Positions 16,455 to 24,045 of a stretch of 64,000 nt of DNA are shown here, one piece after another. Below the pieces are notes generated by a model that was not told the DNA's origin, did not search any database, and saw only the letters and a program-made list of their open reading frames with translations. Every line of letters starts with the position of its first letter. The first letter of the stretch is position 1. Both the position numbers and the translations under genes were made by a program. Source of the stretch: Sva-07 sp963728195 (GTDB taxonomy: Bacteria; Actinomycetota; Acidimicrobiia; Acidimicrobiales; Ilumatobacteraceae); assembly GCA_963728195.1 (NCBI GenBank), contig CAVSIX010000007.1:62001-126000 (forward strand). Direction: 5' to 3'.

Positions 16455-17504
16455 TCACACGTGCGAGCGGAGCATCGATGCCGCCGCTTCAGCGGTGAGG
16501 TCGCGCTGCAGGTTGGCGAGCAGCTCGTAACTTGCGGGGATCTTCGCCACATCGGCCGATCGCAGCAGCGGCGGGTAGTAGTGGGCATGGAGCTGCCATC
16601 CTCGCGGCCCTCCTTGCGGCCCTCCTTGCGGCCCTTCTTCCGGCCCGGCTGACCCCGGCGCGCTGTGCCAACCCGAGCAGTACGGAAACGGTGTGTCGAA
16701 CACCGCATCGAACGCTCGCAACATCGTCTGGAGTATCTCGGCGAGCGACGCCCGCTCGGTGGCGTCCACCTGGTCGAGCCGCTCCAGCGGTCGACGCGGC
16801 AGCACGAGTGTCTCGAACGGCCAGTACGCCCAGTACGGCACGACGACCACCCAGTCGTCGTTGGAGGCGACGATGCGTTCACCGATGTCGACTTCTCGCT
16901 CGACGTAGTCGAGCAGCATCGGACGCCCGTGTGCGTCGAGGTAGGCGGCCTGCCGTTCCATCTCCTCGCCGGCCTCGTCGGGCAGGAACGTCGAGGCCCA
17001 GATCTGCCCGTGTGGATGCGGGTTCGACGCTCCGGAGATCGCACCGCGCGTCTCGAAGATCTGCACCCAGCGATACCGCTGCGTGAGTTCGGTCAGCTGG
17101 TCCTGCCACAGCTCGATCACCCGGACGACGTCGGAGTGCGGCATCGCAGCGAGCGTGAGGTCGTGGCGCGGCGAGAAACACACCACCCGGCACTCGCCGA
17201 CCGCACCGGCGGAGGCGAACAATGCGTCGGTGGCCGCCGGATCGGGCGTGGGCGAGTCGGCAAGCAACGCCGCGAAGTCGTTGACGAACACGAACGTCGA
17301 GCCGTAGTCGGGGTTGCGAACGCCGCCCGCTCGTTCGTTGCCCGGGCAGAGGTAACACGTCGGATCGTGTGCGGGCGCCGGCGGCGCCTCGGCAGACCGG
17401 TGTCCGTCCCACGGCCGCTGGGTGCGCTGGGGCGACACGATCACCCACTCGCCGGTCAGCGGATTCTGGCGTCGATGAGGATCGCGGGCGGGGTCGAACG
17501 ACAC
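16455..17504 (-). CDS. galT: Galactose-1-phosphate uridylyltransferase
   Basis: 349 aa, standard length. It exchanges UMP between UDP-glucose and galactose-1-phosphate in the Leloir pathway. The active-site motif SNPHPHGQIWAS, with the uridylylated His, lies near residues 160-171. Zinc-site text CYLCPGN near 50-56 and a second half with LHAHYYPPLL complete the family pattern. An unusual Gly/Pro/Gln loop (GPEEGPQGGPQGGPRG), encoded by a 12-base tandem repeat, is inserted just before LHAHYYPP. It is the last gene of the tightly spaced cimA run, 16 bases after its neighbour. No other galactose genes are in the window. Confidence 0.93.
   Translation of the reverse strand: MSFDPARDPHRRQNPLTGEWVIVSPQRTQRPWDGHRSAEAPPAPAHDPTCYLCPGNERAGGVRNPDYGSTFVFVNDFAALLADSPTPDPAATDALFASAGAVGECRVVCFSPRHDLTLAAMPHSDVVRVIELWQDQLTELTQRYRWVQIFETRGAISGASNPHPHGQIWASTFLPDEAGEEMERQAAYLDAHGRPMLLDYVEREVDIGERIVASNDDWVVVVPYWAYWPFETLVLPRRPLERLDQVDATERASLAEILQTMLRAFDAVFDTPFPYCSGWHSAPGSAGPEEGPQGGPQGGPRGWQLHAHYYPPLLRSADVAKIPASYELLANLQRDLTAEAAASMLRSHV
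16604..16645. repeat. 12-base tandem repeat inside galT
   Basis: Three and a half copies of gcggccctcctt (plus-strand reading; the third copy has one change), in frame and encoding a Gly-Pro-Gln-Gly loop. The unit length is a multiple of three, so changes in copy number would keep the frame. Confidence 0.85.
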
Positions 17505-17520
17505 CGCCGCAGCGTAGGGC

Positions 17521-18687
17521 TCAGTCGCAATGGCCGAGCGAACAGCGCTGGGCCGTCGAGGTCGTGTGGGCGGGCGCCGGGACGGCTGCGAACGTCGGCC
17601 GGTACACGTCGCTGGCGATGCCGTCCCATCGGTTGTGCGAGAGCCCGTAGACGAGCTGTCCGGTCAGCGACGACGGGATCCAGCTCGCGAAGTAGGTATT
17701 GCAGTCGAGTGCACACTTCGGCGTCACGAGCATCGAGGTGACCACCGAGTACGGCCCAACGGCTCGTTCCGCGCGTTCGATCACGATGCGATCGGTCCAC
17801 CAGTCACCGACCTTCGTGATCGCCATCCACACATTCGCCACGCGGACGAACTGGCTGGCGTTGACCATGCGGTCGGCCGTCTCGAGAATCGGCGCAGCGG
17901 CCGCCGGATCGGCACTCCATCCCCGACCGGTCCAGTACGTCGGCGTCGCGAGCATCATTCCCTTCGGTACACGTCCGACCGTGACCCGGCTCGCACAACT
18001 CTGGTCGTGTGCGTAGTGGAAGATGTAGAGGTCATAACCGAACTGACGATGACATTGGGCGAACAGGTACGTCCAGCGGTCGTCCGACTCGATCGACCAA
18101 CCGTAGAGCGCGTCGCTCGCATTGCCGGGGGTCGCCGTGCGTACCACCTCCCACGTCGCGGTGTCGACGACCGCTACCGCCGTCGAGGTCGGCTCCGTGC
18201 GGACGAGGTAGCCGGGACTGCGTTCGTTCATCTCGGCGGCGAACACGTACAGCAGGCCGTCGCTGCCGACCTCGGCGCCGAGCGGCCAGAACCAGTGCGA
18301 GAACTTCGTCGTCGACTCGGCGAACAGCCACGGGCGGGGATCGTCGGCGGTCCCGCCGCGCAGCACCGAGAAGCAACTGCCGTCTTGGACCATGCCGATG
18401 TTGTGGACCAGCGTCGTCGAACCGCCCGGCCGGCGCATCTCCACATCCTGGAATGTCCACAGCACCCGCCCGTCGGGCAGCGCCGTCGCGCGTTGGTAGT
18501 CGGCACCGACCACGCCGTCCGGCTCGGACACGAGCAACCGATCGAGATCGGCGGGCGCAGCGCCCGAGAGACAGCTCGGCTCGCCCACGCCGGTCGGCAC
18601 GCTCGCCGCCGGAGCGCCCGACGCACCCGCCAGCGCAGGGATCACCACGACGGCGGTCACCACGGCGACGAGGGCTGCGGTCCGCAT
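17521..18687 (-). CDS. Secreted protein with a DUF4185-like (beta-propeller) domain
   Basis: 388 aa from the ATG at 18687. The N-terminus is a signal peptide (MRTAALVAVVTAVVVIPALA then GASGAPAAS), so the product is exported. The mature part has repeating motifs such as RVLWTFQDVEM, HNIGMVQDGSCF, SHWFWPLGAEV and YWTGRGWSADPAAAAPILE, which match the second secreted protein at 25990-27749 almost motif by motif. The pattern recalls DUF4185-type propeller domains that may bind or cleave glycans; I cannot assign a reaction. It sits four bases from the glycosylase gene upstream and 16 bases from galT downstream, so it is co-transcribed with them. Confidence 0.7.
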   Translation of the reverse strand: MRTAALVAVVTAVVVIPALAGASGAPAASVPTGVGEPSCLSGAAPADLDRLLVSEPDGVVGADYQRATALPDGRVLWTFQDVEMRRPGGSTTLVHNIGMVQDGSCFSVLRGGTADDPRPWLFAESTTKFSHWFWPLGAEVGSDGLLYVFAAEMNERSPGYLVRTEPTSTAVAVVDTATWEVVRTATPGNASDALYGWSIESDDRWTYLFAQCHRQFGYDLYIFHYAHDQSCASRVTVGRVPKGMMLATPTYWTGRGWSADPAAAAPILETADRMVNASQFVRVANVWMAITKVGDWWTDRIVIERAERAVGPYSVVTSMLVTPKCALDCNTYFASWIPSSLTGQLVYGLSHNRWDGIASDVYRPTFAAVPAPAHTTSTAQRCSLGHCD

Positions 18688-18691
18688 GATG

Positions 18692-19615
18692 TCAGAGCCT
18701 GCGGATGTCCGGATTGAACGAACGCGGGCCACGCCGGGGGGCCGAGACACCGGCGGTGTACAGCAGGCGGATGATGCGCTGGCGATGTCCCGCCCACGGC
18801 TCCAGGTGGCGGCACATCAGCTCGTCGCCGCCCTCGTCGGGCGGCACCCGTCGAGCGTCGCCGGTGAAGGCGTAGTTGACCATCGTCGGCAAGCCGTAGT
18901 CGCGCAGCACGATCGTGTCGGGGTCGCCGTGCGTCGCGGTGATCACCGACGTCGCCGTCCAGGTCCCCAGGCCGCGCAGCGCCGACAACCGCGCACGGGC
19001 GTCGACCGGCGTCATCGCTGCCGCTTCCTCGAGGCGCCCCGCCCGGCGCGCAGCGAGCAGGATGGCATCGGCGCGGTGGCGCTCGACGTTGAAGCGATGG
19101 AGATCGACGTACGTCTTCGACGCGACGACCTCCGGCGTCGGCGGCAGGCGGAGTTCACACGGCCCGGGTGCAGGCTCACCCCATCGGTGAACGATCCGCG
19201 CCCAGCTCCTGACCGCCTCTTCGGTGGTCACCCGTTGACCGAGCAGCACGAGGAGCAGCTCCTGCCAGATGACGCCGACGGCCGGCAGCCTGATCCCCGG
19301 ATGCCGGCGCGCCCACTCGGCGACTCTGGGGTGCCGCGCCGGTTCGAACCCGTCGAGGTCGTCGTGCAATCCCATCCAGAAGGGCGCATGTTCGACCAGC
19401 CAGTCGGCGCCGCTCCCCCACGCCTCCGCCGTCGTCGTGCCGTTGCGGTCCCACGCCAGGCGCATCGTGCCAGGTCCAGCCGGGGTGAGCACCGCCTTCG
19501 CGAAGCTGTTGGTCGTCCACCGTGTGGTCGGATCGCGCGGGTAGGTCCCGATCGGCCGCATCGTCGCTCGCAGGTCGATGCCGTCCGAGTGCAGGATGCG
19601 CCGAGCGCTCGTCAC
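18692..19615 (-). CDS. DNA-3-methyladenine glycosylase II-like protein (HhH-GPD family)
   Basis: 307 aa from a GTG at 19615. The C-terminal half has the helix-hairpin-helix and catalytic segment ALRGLGTWTATSVITATHGD followed by TIVLRDYGLP, where the Asp is the expected catalytic residue of AlkA-type enzymes. Upstream, WQELLLVLLGQRVTTEEAVR corresponds to the conserved I..QqvS..aA region. The enzyme would excise alkylated bases from DNA in base-excision repair. The N-terminal 100 residues are family-specific and less clear. Gaps of four and 13 bases to its neighbours put it in the cimA operon. Confidence 0.85.
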   Translation of the reverse strand: MTSARRILHSDGIDLRATMRPIGTYPRDPTTRWTTNSFAKAVLTPAGPGTMRLAWDRNGTTTAEAWGSGADWLVEHAPFWMGLHDDLDGFEPARHPRVAEWARRHPGIRLPAVGVIWQELLLVLLGQRVTTEEAVRSWARIVHRWGEPAPGPCELRLPPTPEVVASKTYVDLHRFNVERHRADAILLAARRAGRLEEAAAMTPVDARARLSALRGLGTWTATSVITATHGDPDTIVLRDYGLPTMVNYAFTGDARRVPPDEGGDELMCRHLEPWAGHRQRIIRLLYTAGVSAPRRGPRSFNPDIRRL

Positions 19616-19628
19616 CGCCGCCGGCCGA

Positions 19629-20153
19629 TCAGGCCCCGACGAGCGATCGCCATTCGACCGGATACGCAGCAGCCACCTGTGCCGGGGTCATCCGCAGTGT
19701 CGCCTCGGGTGGCATGTCGGCGACCGCCCTGGCCTCCATGTAGTGGTGACCGATCAGGCGCAGCCCCTCGAACAGACCACTGCGCAGCGCCACGAGTTCC
19801 TCGGGCGGGTTCGGGTCGTAGAAGCCCCAGATCGTGAACGCGATGTCGAGGTCGTGCACGACCGGCGCCCGCGAGAAGATCGACGCCCGCCGGAGCGCGA
19901 CGCCGAGACAGCCGCGGATCGCGTCGTCGACGTGTTCGCCGGGTTGCAGGAGCACCTTCGGACGCAGTTGCGCCGCGATGTGCAGCGCATAGCCCTGGTC
20001 GGGGCCCTGCTCGCCCAGGCGCGGCCCCTCCGGCTGGAACCCCACGATGTCACCCGGGCGGTCCGGGGTCCATGGTGCGGGGACGTGATCGGGCGACGCG
20101 TAGTAACGCGGTCGTTCGGTCGGAGGAACCGGGCTGAATCGGGGGGCGGCCAT
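19629..20153 (-). CDS. Conserved hypothetical protein
   Basis: 174 aa from the ATG at 20153 with AAAGAGAG just upstream. No family recognised. The N-terminus is Pro-rich (PRFSPVPPTERPRYYASPDH); the middle has FSRAPVVHDLDIAFTIWGFY and the end IGHHYMEARAVADMPPEATL. No membrane segments or signal peptide; it looks like a soluble cytoplasmic protein. The longer open frame to 20351 is antisense-style shadow overlapping cimA. It lies 13 bases from cimA upstream and 13 from the glycosylase downstream, so it is co-transcribed with both. Confidence 0.75.
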   Translation of the reverse strand: MAAPRFSPVPPTERPRYYASPDHVPAPWTPDRPGDIVGFQPEGPRLGEQGPDQGYALHIAAQLRPKVLLQPGEHVDDAIRGCLGVALRRASIFSRAPVVHDLDIAFTIWGFYDPNPPEELVALRSGLFEGLRLIGHHYMEARAVADMPPEATLRMTPAQVAAAYPVEWRSLVGA

Positions 20154-20166
20154 CGCTCTCTTTCTA

Positions 20167-21774
20167 TCAGCCGCCGGCGGGTCGGTCGTCGGAGCGCAAC
20201 GATCGGTGCAGCAGGCCGTAGACGAGGCTGTCTTCCAGCGCCCGCCACGAGGCCTCGATGATGTTCGGGCTGACGCCGATCGTCGTCCAGTCACGGGTGC
20301 CGTCGGTCGCCGACAGGAGCACGCGCGTCGTCGATCCCGTCGCGCTCGCACCGTCGAGGATGCGCACCTTGTAGTCGGTGAGGTGGATGTCGGCCAGCTC
20401 GGGCAGCATCGTTCCGACGGCCTTGCGCAATGCGGTGTCGATTGCGTTGACCGGACCGTTGCCCTCGGCCACCCACACGCGACGCTCGGCGTCGTCGCCC
20501 TCGCCGACCCACACCTTGACCGTCGCCTCGGTCGAGAAGTCGCCGCCGGGCAGCTCGTCGGTGATCACGCGCATCGACTCCACCCGGAAGAACTCGGGCA
20601 CCTGGCCGGCGGCGCGGCGCATCAGTAGCTCGAGCGACGCGTCGGCGGCTTCGAAGTGGTAGCCCTCGTGTTCGAGGCGCTTCAGTTCGTCGACGAGTTC
20701 GTTGATCGCGGCGCCGTCCAGCTCGATGCCGATCTCGTCGGCCTTCATCTGGATGGTGGCGCGGCCGGCCATCTCCGAGACGACGAACCGCGTGCCGTTG
20801 CCGACCAGTTCCGGATCGACGTGCTCGTAGGCGTCCTTGGCCCGCACGATCGCCGACACGTGCAGGCCCGCCTTGTGGGCGAACGCCGACGAGCCGACGT
20901 AGGGCGCCTGCGGGTTGACGGCTCGATTCAGCGTCTCGGCCACGTGATGGCTGACCGCGGTGAGGCGCTCGATCCGGCCGTCGGGCAGGCAGGTGTAGCC
21001 GAGCTTCAGCTGCAGGTTCGGGATCACGGTCGTGAGATTCGTGTTGCCGGTGCGTTCGCCGAGCCCGTTGAGGGTGCCCTGCACGTGCCCGGCGCCCGCT
21101 TCGACGGCCGCCATCGAGTTCGCAACCGCACAGCCGGTGTCGTCGTGGCAGTGGATGCCGATGATCGCATCGTCGCCGACGTGCGCCGAGATGTCTGCGA
21201 CGATCCGGCCGACCTCGCTCGGCAGCGTGCCGCCGTTGGTGTCGCACAGCACGAGGTGCGACGCACCGTTGACGATCGCCGCCTCGATGGCGCGCAACGA
21301 GAACTCGGGATTGGACTTGTAGCCGTCGAAGAAGTGCTCGAGGTCGACGAGCACCGTGCGTCCCTCGCCGTGGAGGAACCTGACCGAGTCCGCGATCATC
21401 GCCGCGCCTTCGTCGAGCGTGGTCTGCAGCGCCTCGACCACCTGGTACTCGGAACTCTTGGCGACGATGCACACCGCCGACGTGTTCGCCTCGATCAGGT
21501 TGCGCAGCGTGGCGTCGTCGTCGACCTTGCCGCGCGGGCGCCGGGTCGAGCCGAAGGCGACGAGCGTCGATGTGGTCAGTGCCAGCTCGTGCTGCGCTCG
21601 GGAGAAGAACTCGATGTCCTTCGGGTTGGCCCCCGGCCACCCGCCCTCGATGAAGTGCACGCCGAGCAGGTCGAGTTGCTCCGCGATGCGCAGCTTGTCG
21701 TCGACGGTGGCCGAGACGCCCTCGACCTGGAGGCCGTCTCGCAGTGTGGTGTCGAAGACCTCGACGTGTCGCAT
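20167..21774 (-). CDS. cimA: (R)-citramalate synthase
   Basis: 535 aa from the ATG at 21774. It condenses acetyl-CoA with pyruvate, giving a threonine-independent route to 2-oxobutanoate and isoleucine. The catalytic domain starts VEVFDTTLRDGLQVEGVS, with the metal ligands in HCHDDTGCAVANS, and FAHKAGLHVSAI in the middle. A C-terminal LeuA-type allosteric domain (about 400-525) fits feedback control by isoleucine. Distinguished from leuA by its length and by TTLRDGLQ and FIEGGWPGANPKD; leuA is separately present at 44989. It is preceded by an Ile-codon leader and terminator hairpin (21797-21884), and heads a run of five minus-strand genes. Confidence 0.93.
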   Translation of the reverse strand: MRHVEVFDTTLRDGLQVEGVSATVDDKLRIAEQLDLLGVHFIEGGWPGANPKDIEFFSRAQHELALTTSTLVAFGSTRRPRGKVDDDATLRNLIEANTSAVCIVAKSSEYQVVEALQTTLDEGAAMIADSVRFLHGEGRTVLVDLEHFFDGYKSNPEFSLRAIEAAIVNGASHLVLCDTNGGTLPSEVGRIVADISAHVGDDAIIGIHCHDDTGCAVANSMAAVEAGAGHVQGTLNGLGERTGNTNLTTVIPNLQLKLGYTCLPDGRIERLTAVSHHVAETLNRAVNPQAPYVGSSAFAHKAGLHVSAIVRAKDAYEHVDPELVGNGTRFVVSEMAGRATIQMKADEIGIELDGAAINELVDELKRLEHEGYHFEAADASLELLMRRAAGQVPEFFRVESMRVITDELPGGDFSTEATVKVWVGEGDDAERRVWVAEGNGPVNAIDTALRKAVGTMLPELADIHLTDYKVRILDGASATGSTTRVLLSATDGTRDWTTIGVSPNIIEASWRALEDSLVYGLLHRSLRSDDRPAGG

Positions 21775-21796
21775 GAAATGCTCCCGAGAACTGAAA

Positions 21797-21818
21797 GAGC
21801 CGCCCCGGTGGGCGGCTC
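21797..21818 (-). terminator. Attenuator terminator hairpin before cimA
   Basis: On the minus strand gagccgccc, loop accg, gggcggctc, then tttc: a perfect 9-bp stem with a short T run, 22 bases before the cimA ATG. It lies after the leader-peptide stop and is the expected terminator of an attenuation system. Confidence 0.75.
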
Positions 21819-21821
21819 GAC

Positions 21822-21846
21822 GAACACGTGGGGATGCCACGTGTTC
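21822..21846 (-). promoter_or_regulatory. Leader hairpin overlapping the leader-peptide stop codon
   Basis: A perfect 10-bp stem, gaacacgtgg / ccacgtgttc, with a 5-base loop. It starts within the stop codon region of the Ile leader peptide and precedes the terminator hairpin. Upstream coding text rich in ccgccgcc could pair with the ggcggc arm of the terminator instead, giving an alternative fold. The pairing scheme is my inference. Confidence 0.6.
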
Positions 21847-21884
21847 TACGGAATGATGATGGCGGCGGTGGGTTCGTTCGACAT
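21846..21884 (-). CDS. Isoleucine leader peptide of cimA
   Basis: A 12-codon frame reading MSNEPTAAIIIP then TAG. The ATG at 21884 has GGAG six bases upstream. Three consecutive Ile codons sit directly before the stop, followed by two hairpins and then cimA. This is the layout of ribosome-mediated attenuation: shortage of charged tRNA-Ile would stall the ribosome on the Ile codons and favour read-through into the isoleucine pathway gene. Confidence 0.75.
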   Translation of the reverse strand: MSNEPTAAIIIP

Positions 21885-22056
21885 CGGGCTCCATTGAACC
21901 CGGTTCGGCCGGCGGATGCAATCGTCCGGCAGCGACCGACGCCCGGAGCTGTGCACATCGCTGTGCACGAACGGTGGGCAACGGGTGGACGACCTCGGCA
22001 AACCTGGGGGTAACGAGAAAGTTGCGGGGATAACCCTGTGAATTTGAAAATACCCC

Positions 22057-22085
22057 TTGACCTGGGCTTTTCCGTTGTCTTTACT
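22057..22085 (+). promoter_or_regulatory. Promoter of the large non-coding RNA
   Basis: TTGACC (22057-22062), 17-base spacer, TTTACT (22080-22085), close to the housekeeping sigma consensus in a genome where such matches are rare. Transcription would start near 22090-22092, exactly where the folded RNA begins. The 170 bases between this promoter and the cimA leader peptide hold no gene that I can see. Confidence 0.7.
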
Positions 22086-22089
22086 GATG

Positions 22090-22799
22090 CTCGTTCCGGA
22101 GAGCGCACGCCGACCGGAGCGGTGAGGAGGGGGCTTCGGCCCAGCCCACACCGCTCACGAGGCGAAAGCGGAATCGAAACACGGACAGTGTTCACGGCCA
22201 CCTCGGACCGGGCTGCCGGGCTCCTTCGGGAGGACGGGAGCAACGACGAGTCGGCGAACGTCCCGGGAGACCGGGCGGGCGTCGGGTCAGACCGGGCCTG
22301 CAGCACCTTCGGGTGAGGCGGGAGACGGAGGCCTGCTGGAGCGTTCGGAGGGCACGGGGCAACCCGCAGCCGGCGAGCGGTGCGGCGAGATGACCGGGCA
22401 CGCCTGGCGCCCTCGGGTGGCAGGTGATCTGTCGCCTTCGGGCGGCAGGTGGCACACCGCTTTCGGGCGGGACGCATGCAACGGATTCGTGGTCAGGAGC
22501 CGTAGGAACTGGGGCCACCCCAACTGGACCCAGCGACGTTGGTTCCGAATGGCGCCAGGACCGAGGGCTCGGGCAACCGGGTCAGCGTGAAGCGGTGCCA
22601 CGGGTTCGAGACCGGGAAACCGGTGTCGAGTCCGACACGCGGCATCGCCCGCCACGCCGCAAGGCGAGACGGGCGATGTGAACAGGTCGAGACGAAGGCT
22701 AACGCCCGACATTCGACCAGTGGTGGACCTGTCCACTCGAGCCGCCCCGGAAGGCGCGCCGGCGAAAGCCAGCAGCGCCGACCGGGGCGCTTTCGTTTT
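22090..22799 (+). ncRNA. Large structured non-coding RNA, class unknown
   Basis: About 710 nt with no believable protein in any frame. At the 5' end CTCGT (22090-22094) pairs ACGAG (22157-22161), closing a three-way junction made of TCCGG/CCGGA (22095-22118) and GCGGTG/CACCGC (22119-22154, with an inner GGGC-TTCG-GCCC). Further hairpins are 22221-22232 (UUCG), 22262-22275 (GAGA), 22304-22315 (UUCG), 22429-22448 (8 bp, UUCG), 22457-22470 (UUCG), 22611-22624 (GAAA), and 22643-22678 (9 bp outer stem, then CGCC-GCAA-GGCG). The 3' end folds into a layered hairpin (22744-22788) followed by TTTCGTTTT. UUCG and GNRA loops are strand-specific, so the transcript is the plus strand. I find no RNase P, tmRNA, SRP or 6S signatures. 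Function unknown. Confidence 0.8.
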
Positions 22800-22800
22800 C
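22744..22800 (+). terminator. Intrinsic terminator of the non-coding RNA
   Basis: Nested stem: GCCCCGG (22744-22750) with CCGGGGC (22782-22788), inside it GGCGC (22753-22757) with GCGCC (22775-22779), capped by GGC-GAAA-GCC. A shorter alternative AGCGCC/GGCGCT stem abuts the T-rich tail TTCGTTTT. It ends the transcript before the repeat region at 22811. Confidence 0.7.
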
Positions 22801-22810
22801 CGGACGATGC

Positions 22811-22943
22811 CACCCGACCCCGCCCGACTCCACCCGACTCCACCGGACTCCACCCGAAATGGCGCGCTGGTGTTGCGCTGAGCGCAACGCCAGCGCGATA
22901 TTTCGGGTTTTGGTGGGGTGATTTCGGGGTGGTGGGGGTCGGG
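22811..22943. other. Short direct repeats and palindrome between ncRNA and LLM gene
   Basis: Four near-copies of a 10-base unit (cacccgactc and variants) run from 22811 to 22850, followed by the 55-nt palindrome at 22853-22907 and a G-rich stretch. No coding potential seen. Confidence 0.6.
22853..22907. repeat. 55-nt palindromic element, copy 1
   Basis: Outer arms CCCGAAAT and ATTTCGGG enclose a 16-bp hairpin (CGCGCTGG, t, GTTGCGC / GCGCAAC, g, CCAGCGCG) with a TGA loop. A second element with the same outer arms, same length and related core lies at 23960-24014 on the other side of the LLM gene. Confidence 0.75.
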
Positions 22944-23907
22944 TCAGCGGAGGGCGGCGGCGAGGCGGGTGACGTGGTCGAGGCCGTCGCGGGCGAGTTC
23001 GACGGTGGGGCCGGGGAAGAACGCGACATCGTGTGCACCCGCATCGGCCAGCGCTTCGGCGTGACGGACGGCGTCATCGAAGGTGCCGATCGCACCGAAT
23101 TCGACCCACCAGTCCGCGGGCAGGTCGGCGATGCCGTCGACCCCTCGAGCGGTCAGACGCTCGCGGATCTCCTCGACGTGCGGATGTGCGGCGACCCCGG
23201 GATTGTCGTCGCCGATCAGACCGGCGAGGAACGGGGCCATCGCTCGTCGCATCTCTCGGGCGTCGTCACCGATGGCGAGCGCCGTGAACACCGACACCCG
23301 GAACGGATCGGGACGTTCCCGCTCTGCTCGATCGCGCCACGGACATAGGTCGGCCCCGCGCCTTCAGCGAGCACCACACCGTCGGCCGCCCGCCCGGCGA
23401 GTTCCAGCGACTTGGGCCCACGGACACCGGCGAGCACCGGCGGCGGATCGACCGGCGGTGCGTCGAGGGCCACGTCGCGCATCGTGAACACTGCGCCGTC
23501 GAACGTCACCGTCTCGCCGTGCAAGCAGGCGCCGCACGATCGTGATCGCCTCGTCGAGCGTGGTCAACGGCGACCGGGGCCGCGCCCCCATCTGCTCCAT
23601 CCACTCCTGCACGCCGTGTCCGATGCCGGCGAGCACCCGCCCGGGTGCAATTGGGCGAGCGTGGCGATCTCCATCGCGGTCACCGCCGGATTCCGTGCGA
23701 CGGCCGGCAGGATGCCGATCCCCACGGTCAACGACTCGCTGCGGGCGAGTGCGGTGGCCGCGAGGCTGATGCCGGCGGTGTAGAAGCAGTCCTCGATCAC
23801 CCACAACTGGTCGACGGCTCGGCGGCCTCCAGCGCCTCGGCCACCTCGATCACGAACGGCGCCGGAAGGCTCCGATCGAAGCACATCCCCACGTGATCCA
23901 CACCCAT
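22944..23907 (-). pseudogene. LLM-class (F420-type) flavin oxidoreductase-like protein, several frameshifts
   Basis: Start ATG at 23907 with GGAGGAGGGG upstream; the protein begins MGVDHVGMCFDRSLPAPFV. Four frame changes are needed, near 23822, 23640, 23525 and 23300, to join VDQLWVIEDCFYTAGISLAA, GIGILPAVARNPAVTAMEIA, RVLAGIGHGVQEWMEQMGAR, PPVLAGVRGPKSLELAGRAA and the C-terminal SVFTALAIGDDAREMRRAMA. The family uses coenzyme F420 or flavin to oxidise varied substrates; the substrate here is unknown. Each piece is well conserved, so the breaks are recent or are sequence errors. Corrected length is about 320 aa. Palindromic elements flank it on both sides. Confidence 0.8.
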
Positions 23908-23959
23908 CGAGCACCCCTCCTCCAGCTCGTCGTCGGGCCCCCGATCGCCCTCCCCCGAA

Positions 23960-24014
23960 CCCGAAAATTGCCGGAAATGTTGCGCTCAGCGGGACAATCC
24001 TGCGCCATTTCGGG
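23960..24014. repeat. 55-nt palindromic element, copy 2
   Basis: CCCGAAA (23960-23966) and ATTTCGGG (24007-24014) as outer arms around a partly decayed core TGTTGCGCTCAGCG. Same length and arms as the copy at 22853-22907. Lies between ilvE and the LLM gene. Confidence 0.65.
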
Positions 24015-24045
24015 AGTTGGGGACAGCTCGGGGCGGCCGGACCGG

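Noticed and set aside
12041..21975. Shared 15-mer gctgtgcacgaacgg near 12041 and 21960
   Set aside because: Only two copies, no palindrome or common position; too little to separate from chance.
22390..22681. Short plus-strand open frames inside the ncRNA region
   Set aside because: They cross stable hairpins, have no ribosome sites, show no protein-like composition and are interrupted differently in each frame.
22090..22799. RNase P RNA, tmRNA or SRP RNA
   Set aside because: No GAGGAAAGUC core or partner P4 strand, no tRNA-like CCA end or tag frame, and no GGAAGGAAGCAGCC-type SRP loop. The length of about 710 nt also fits none of them.
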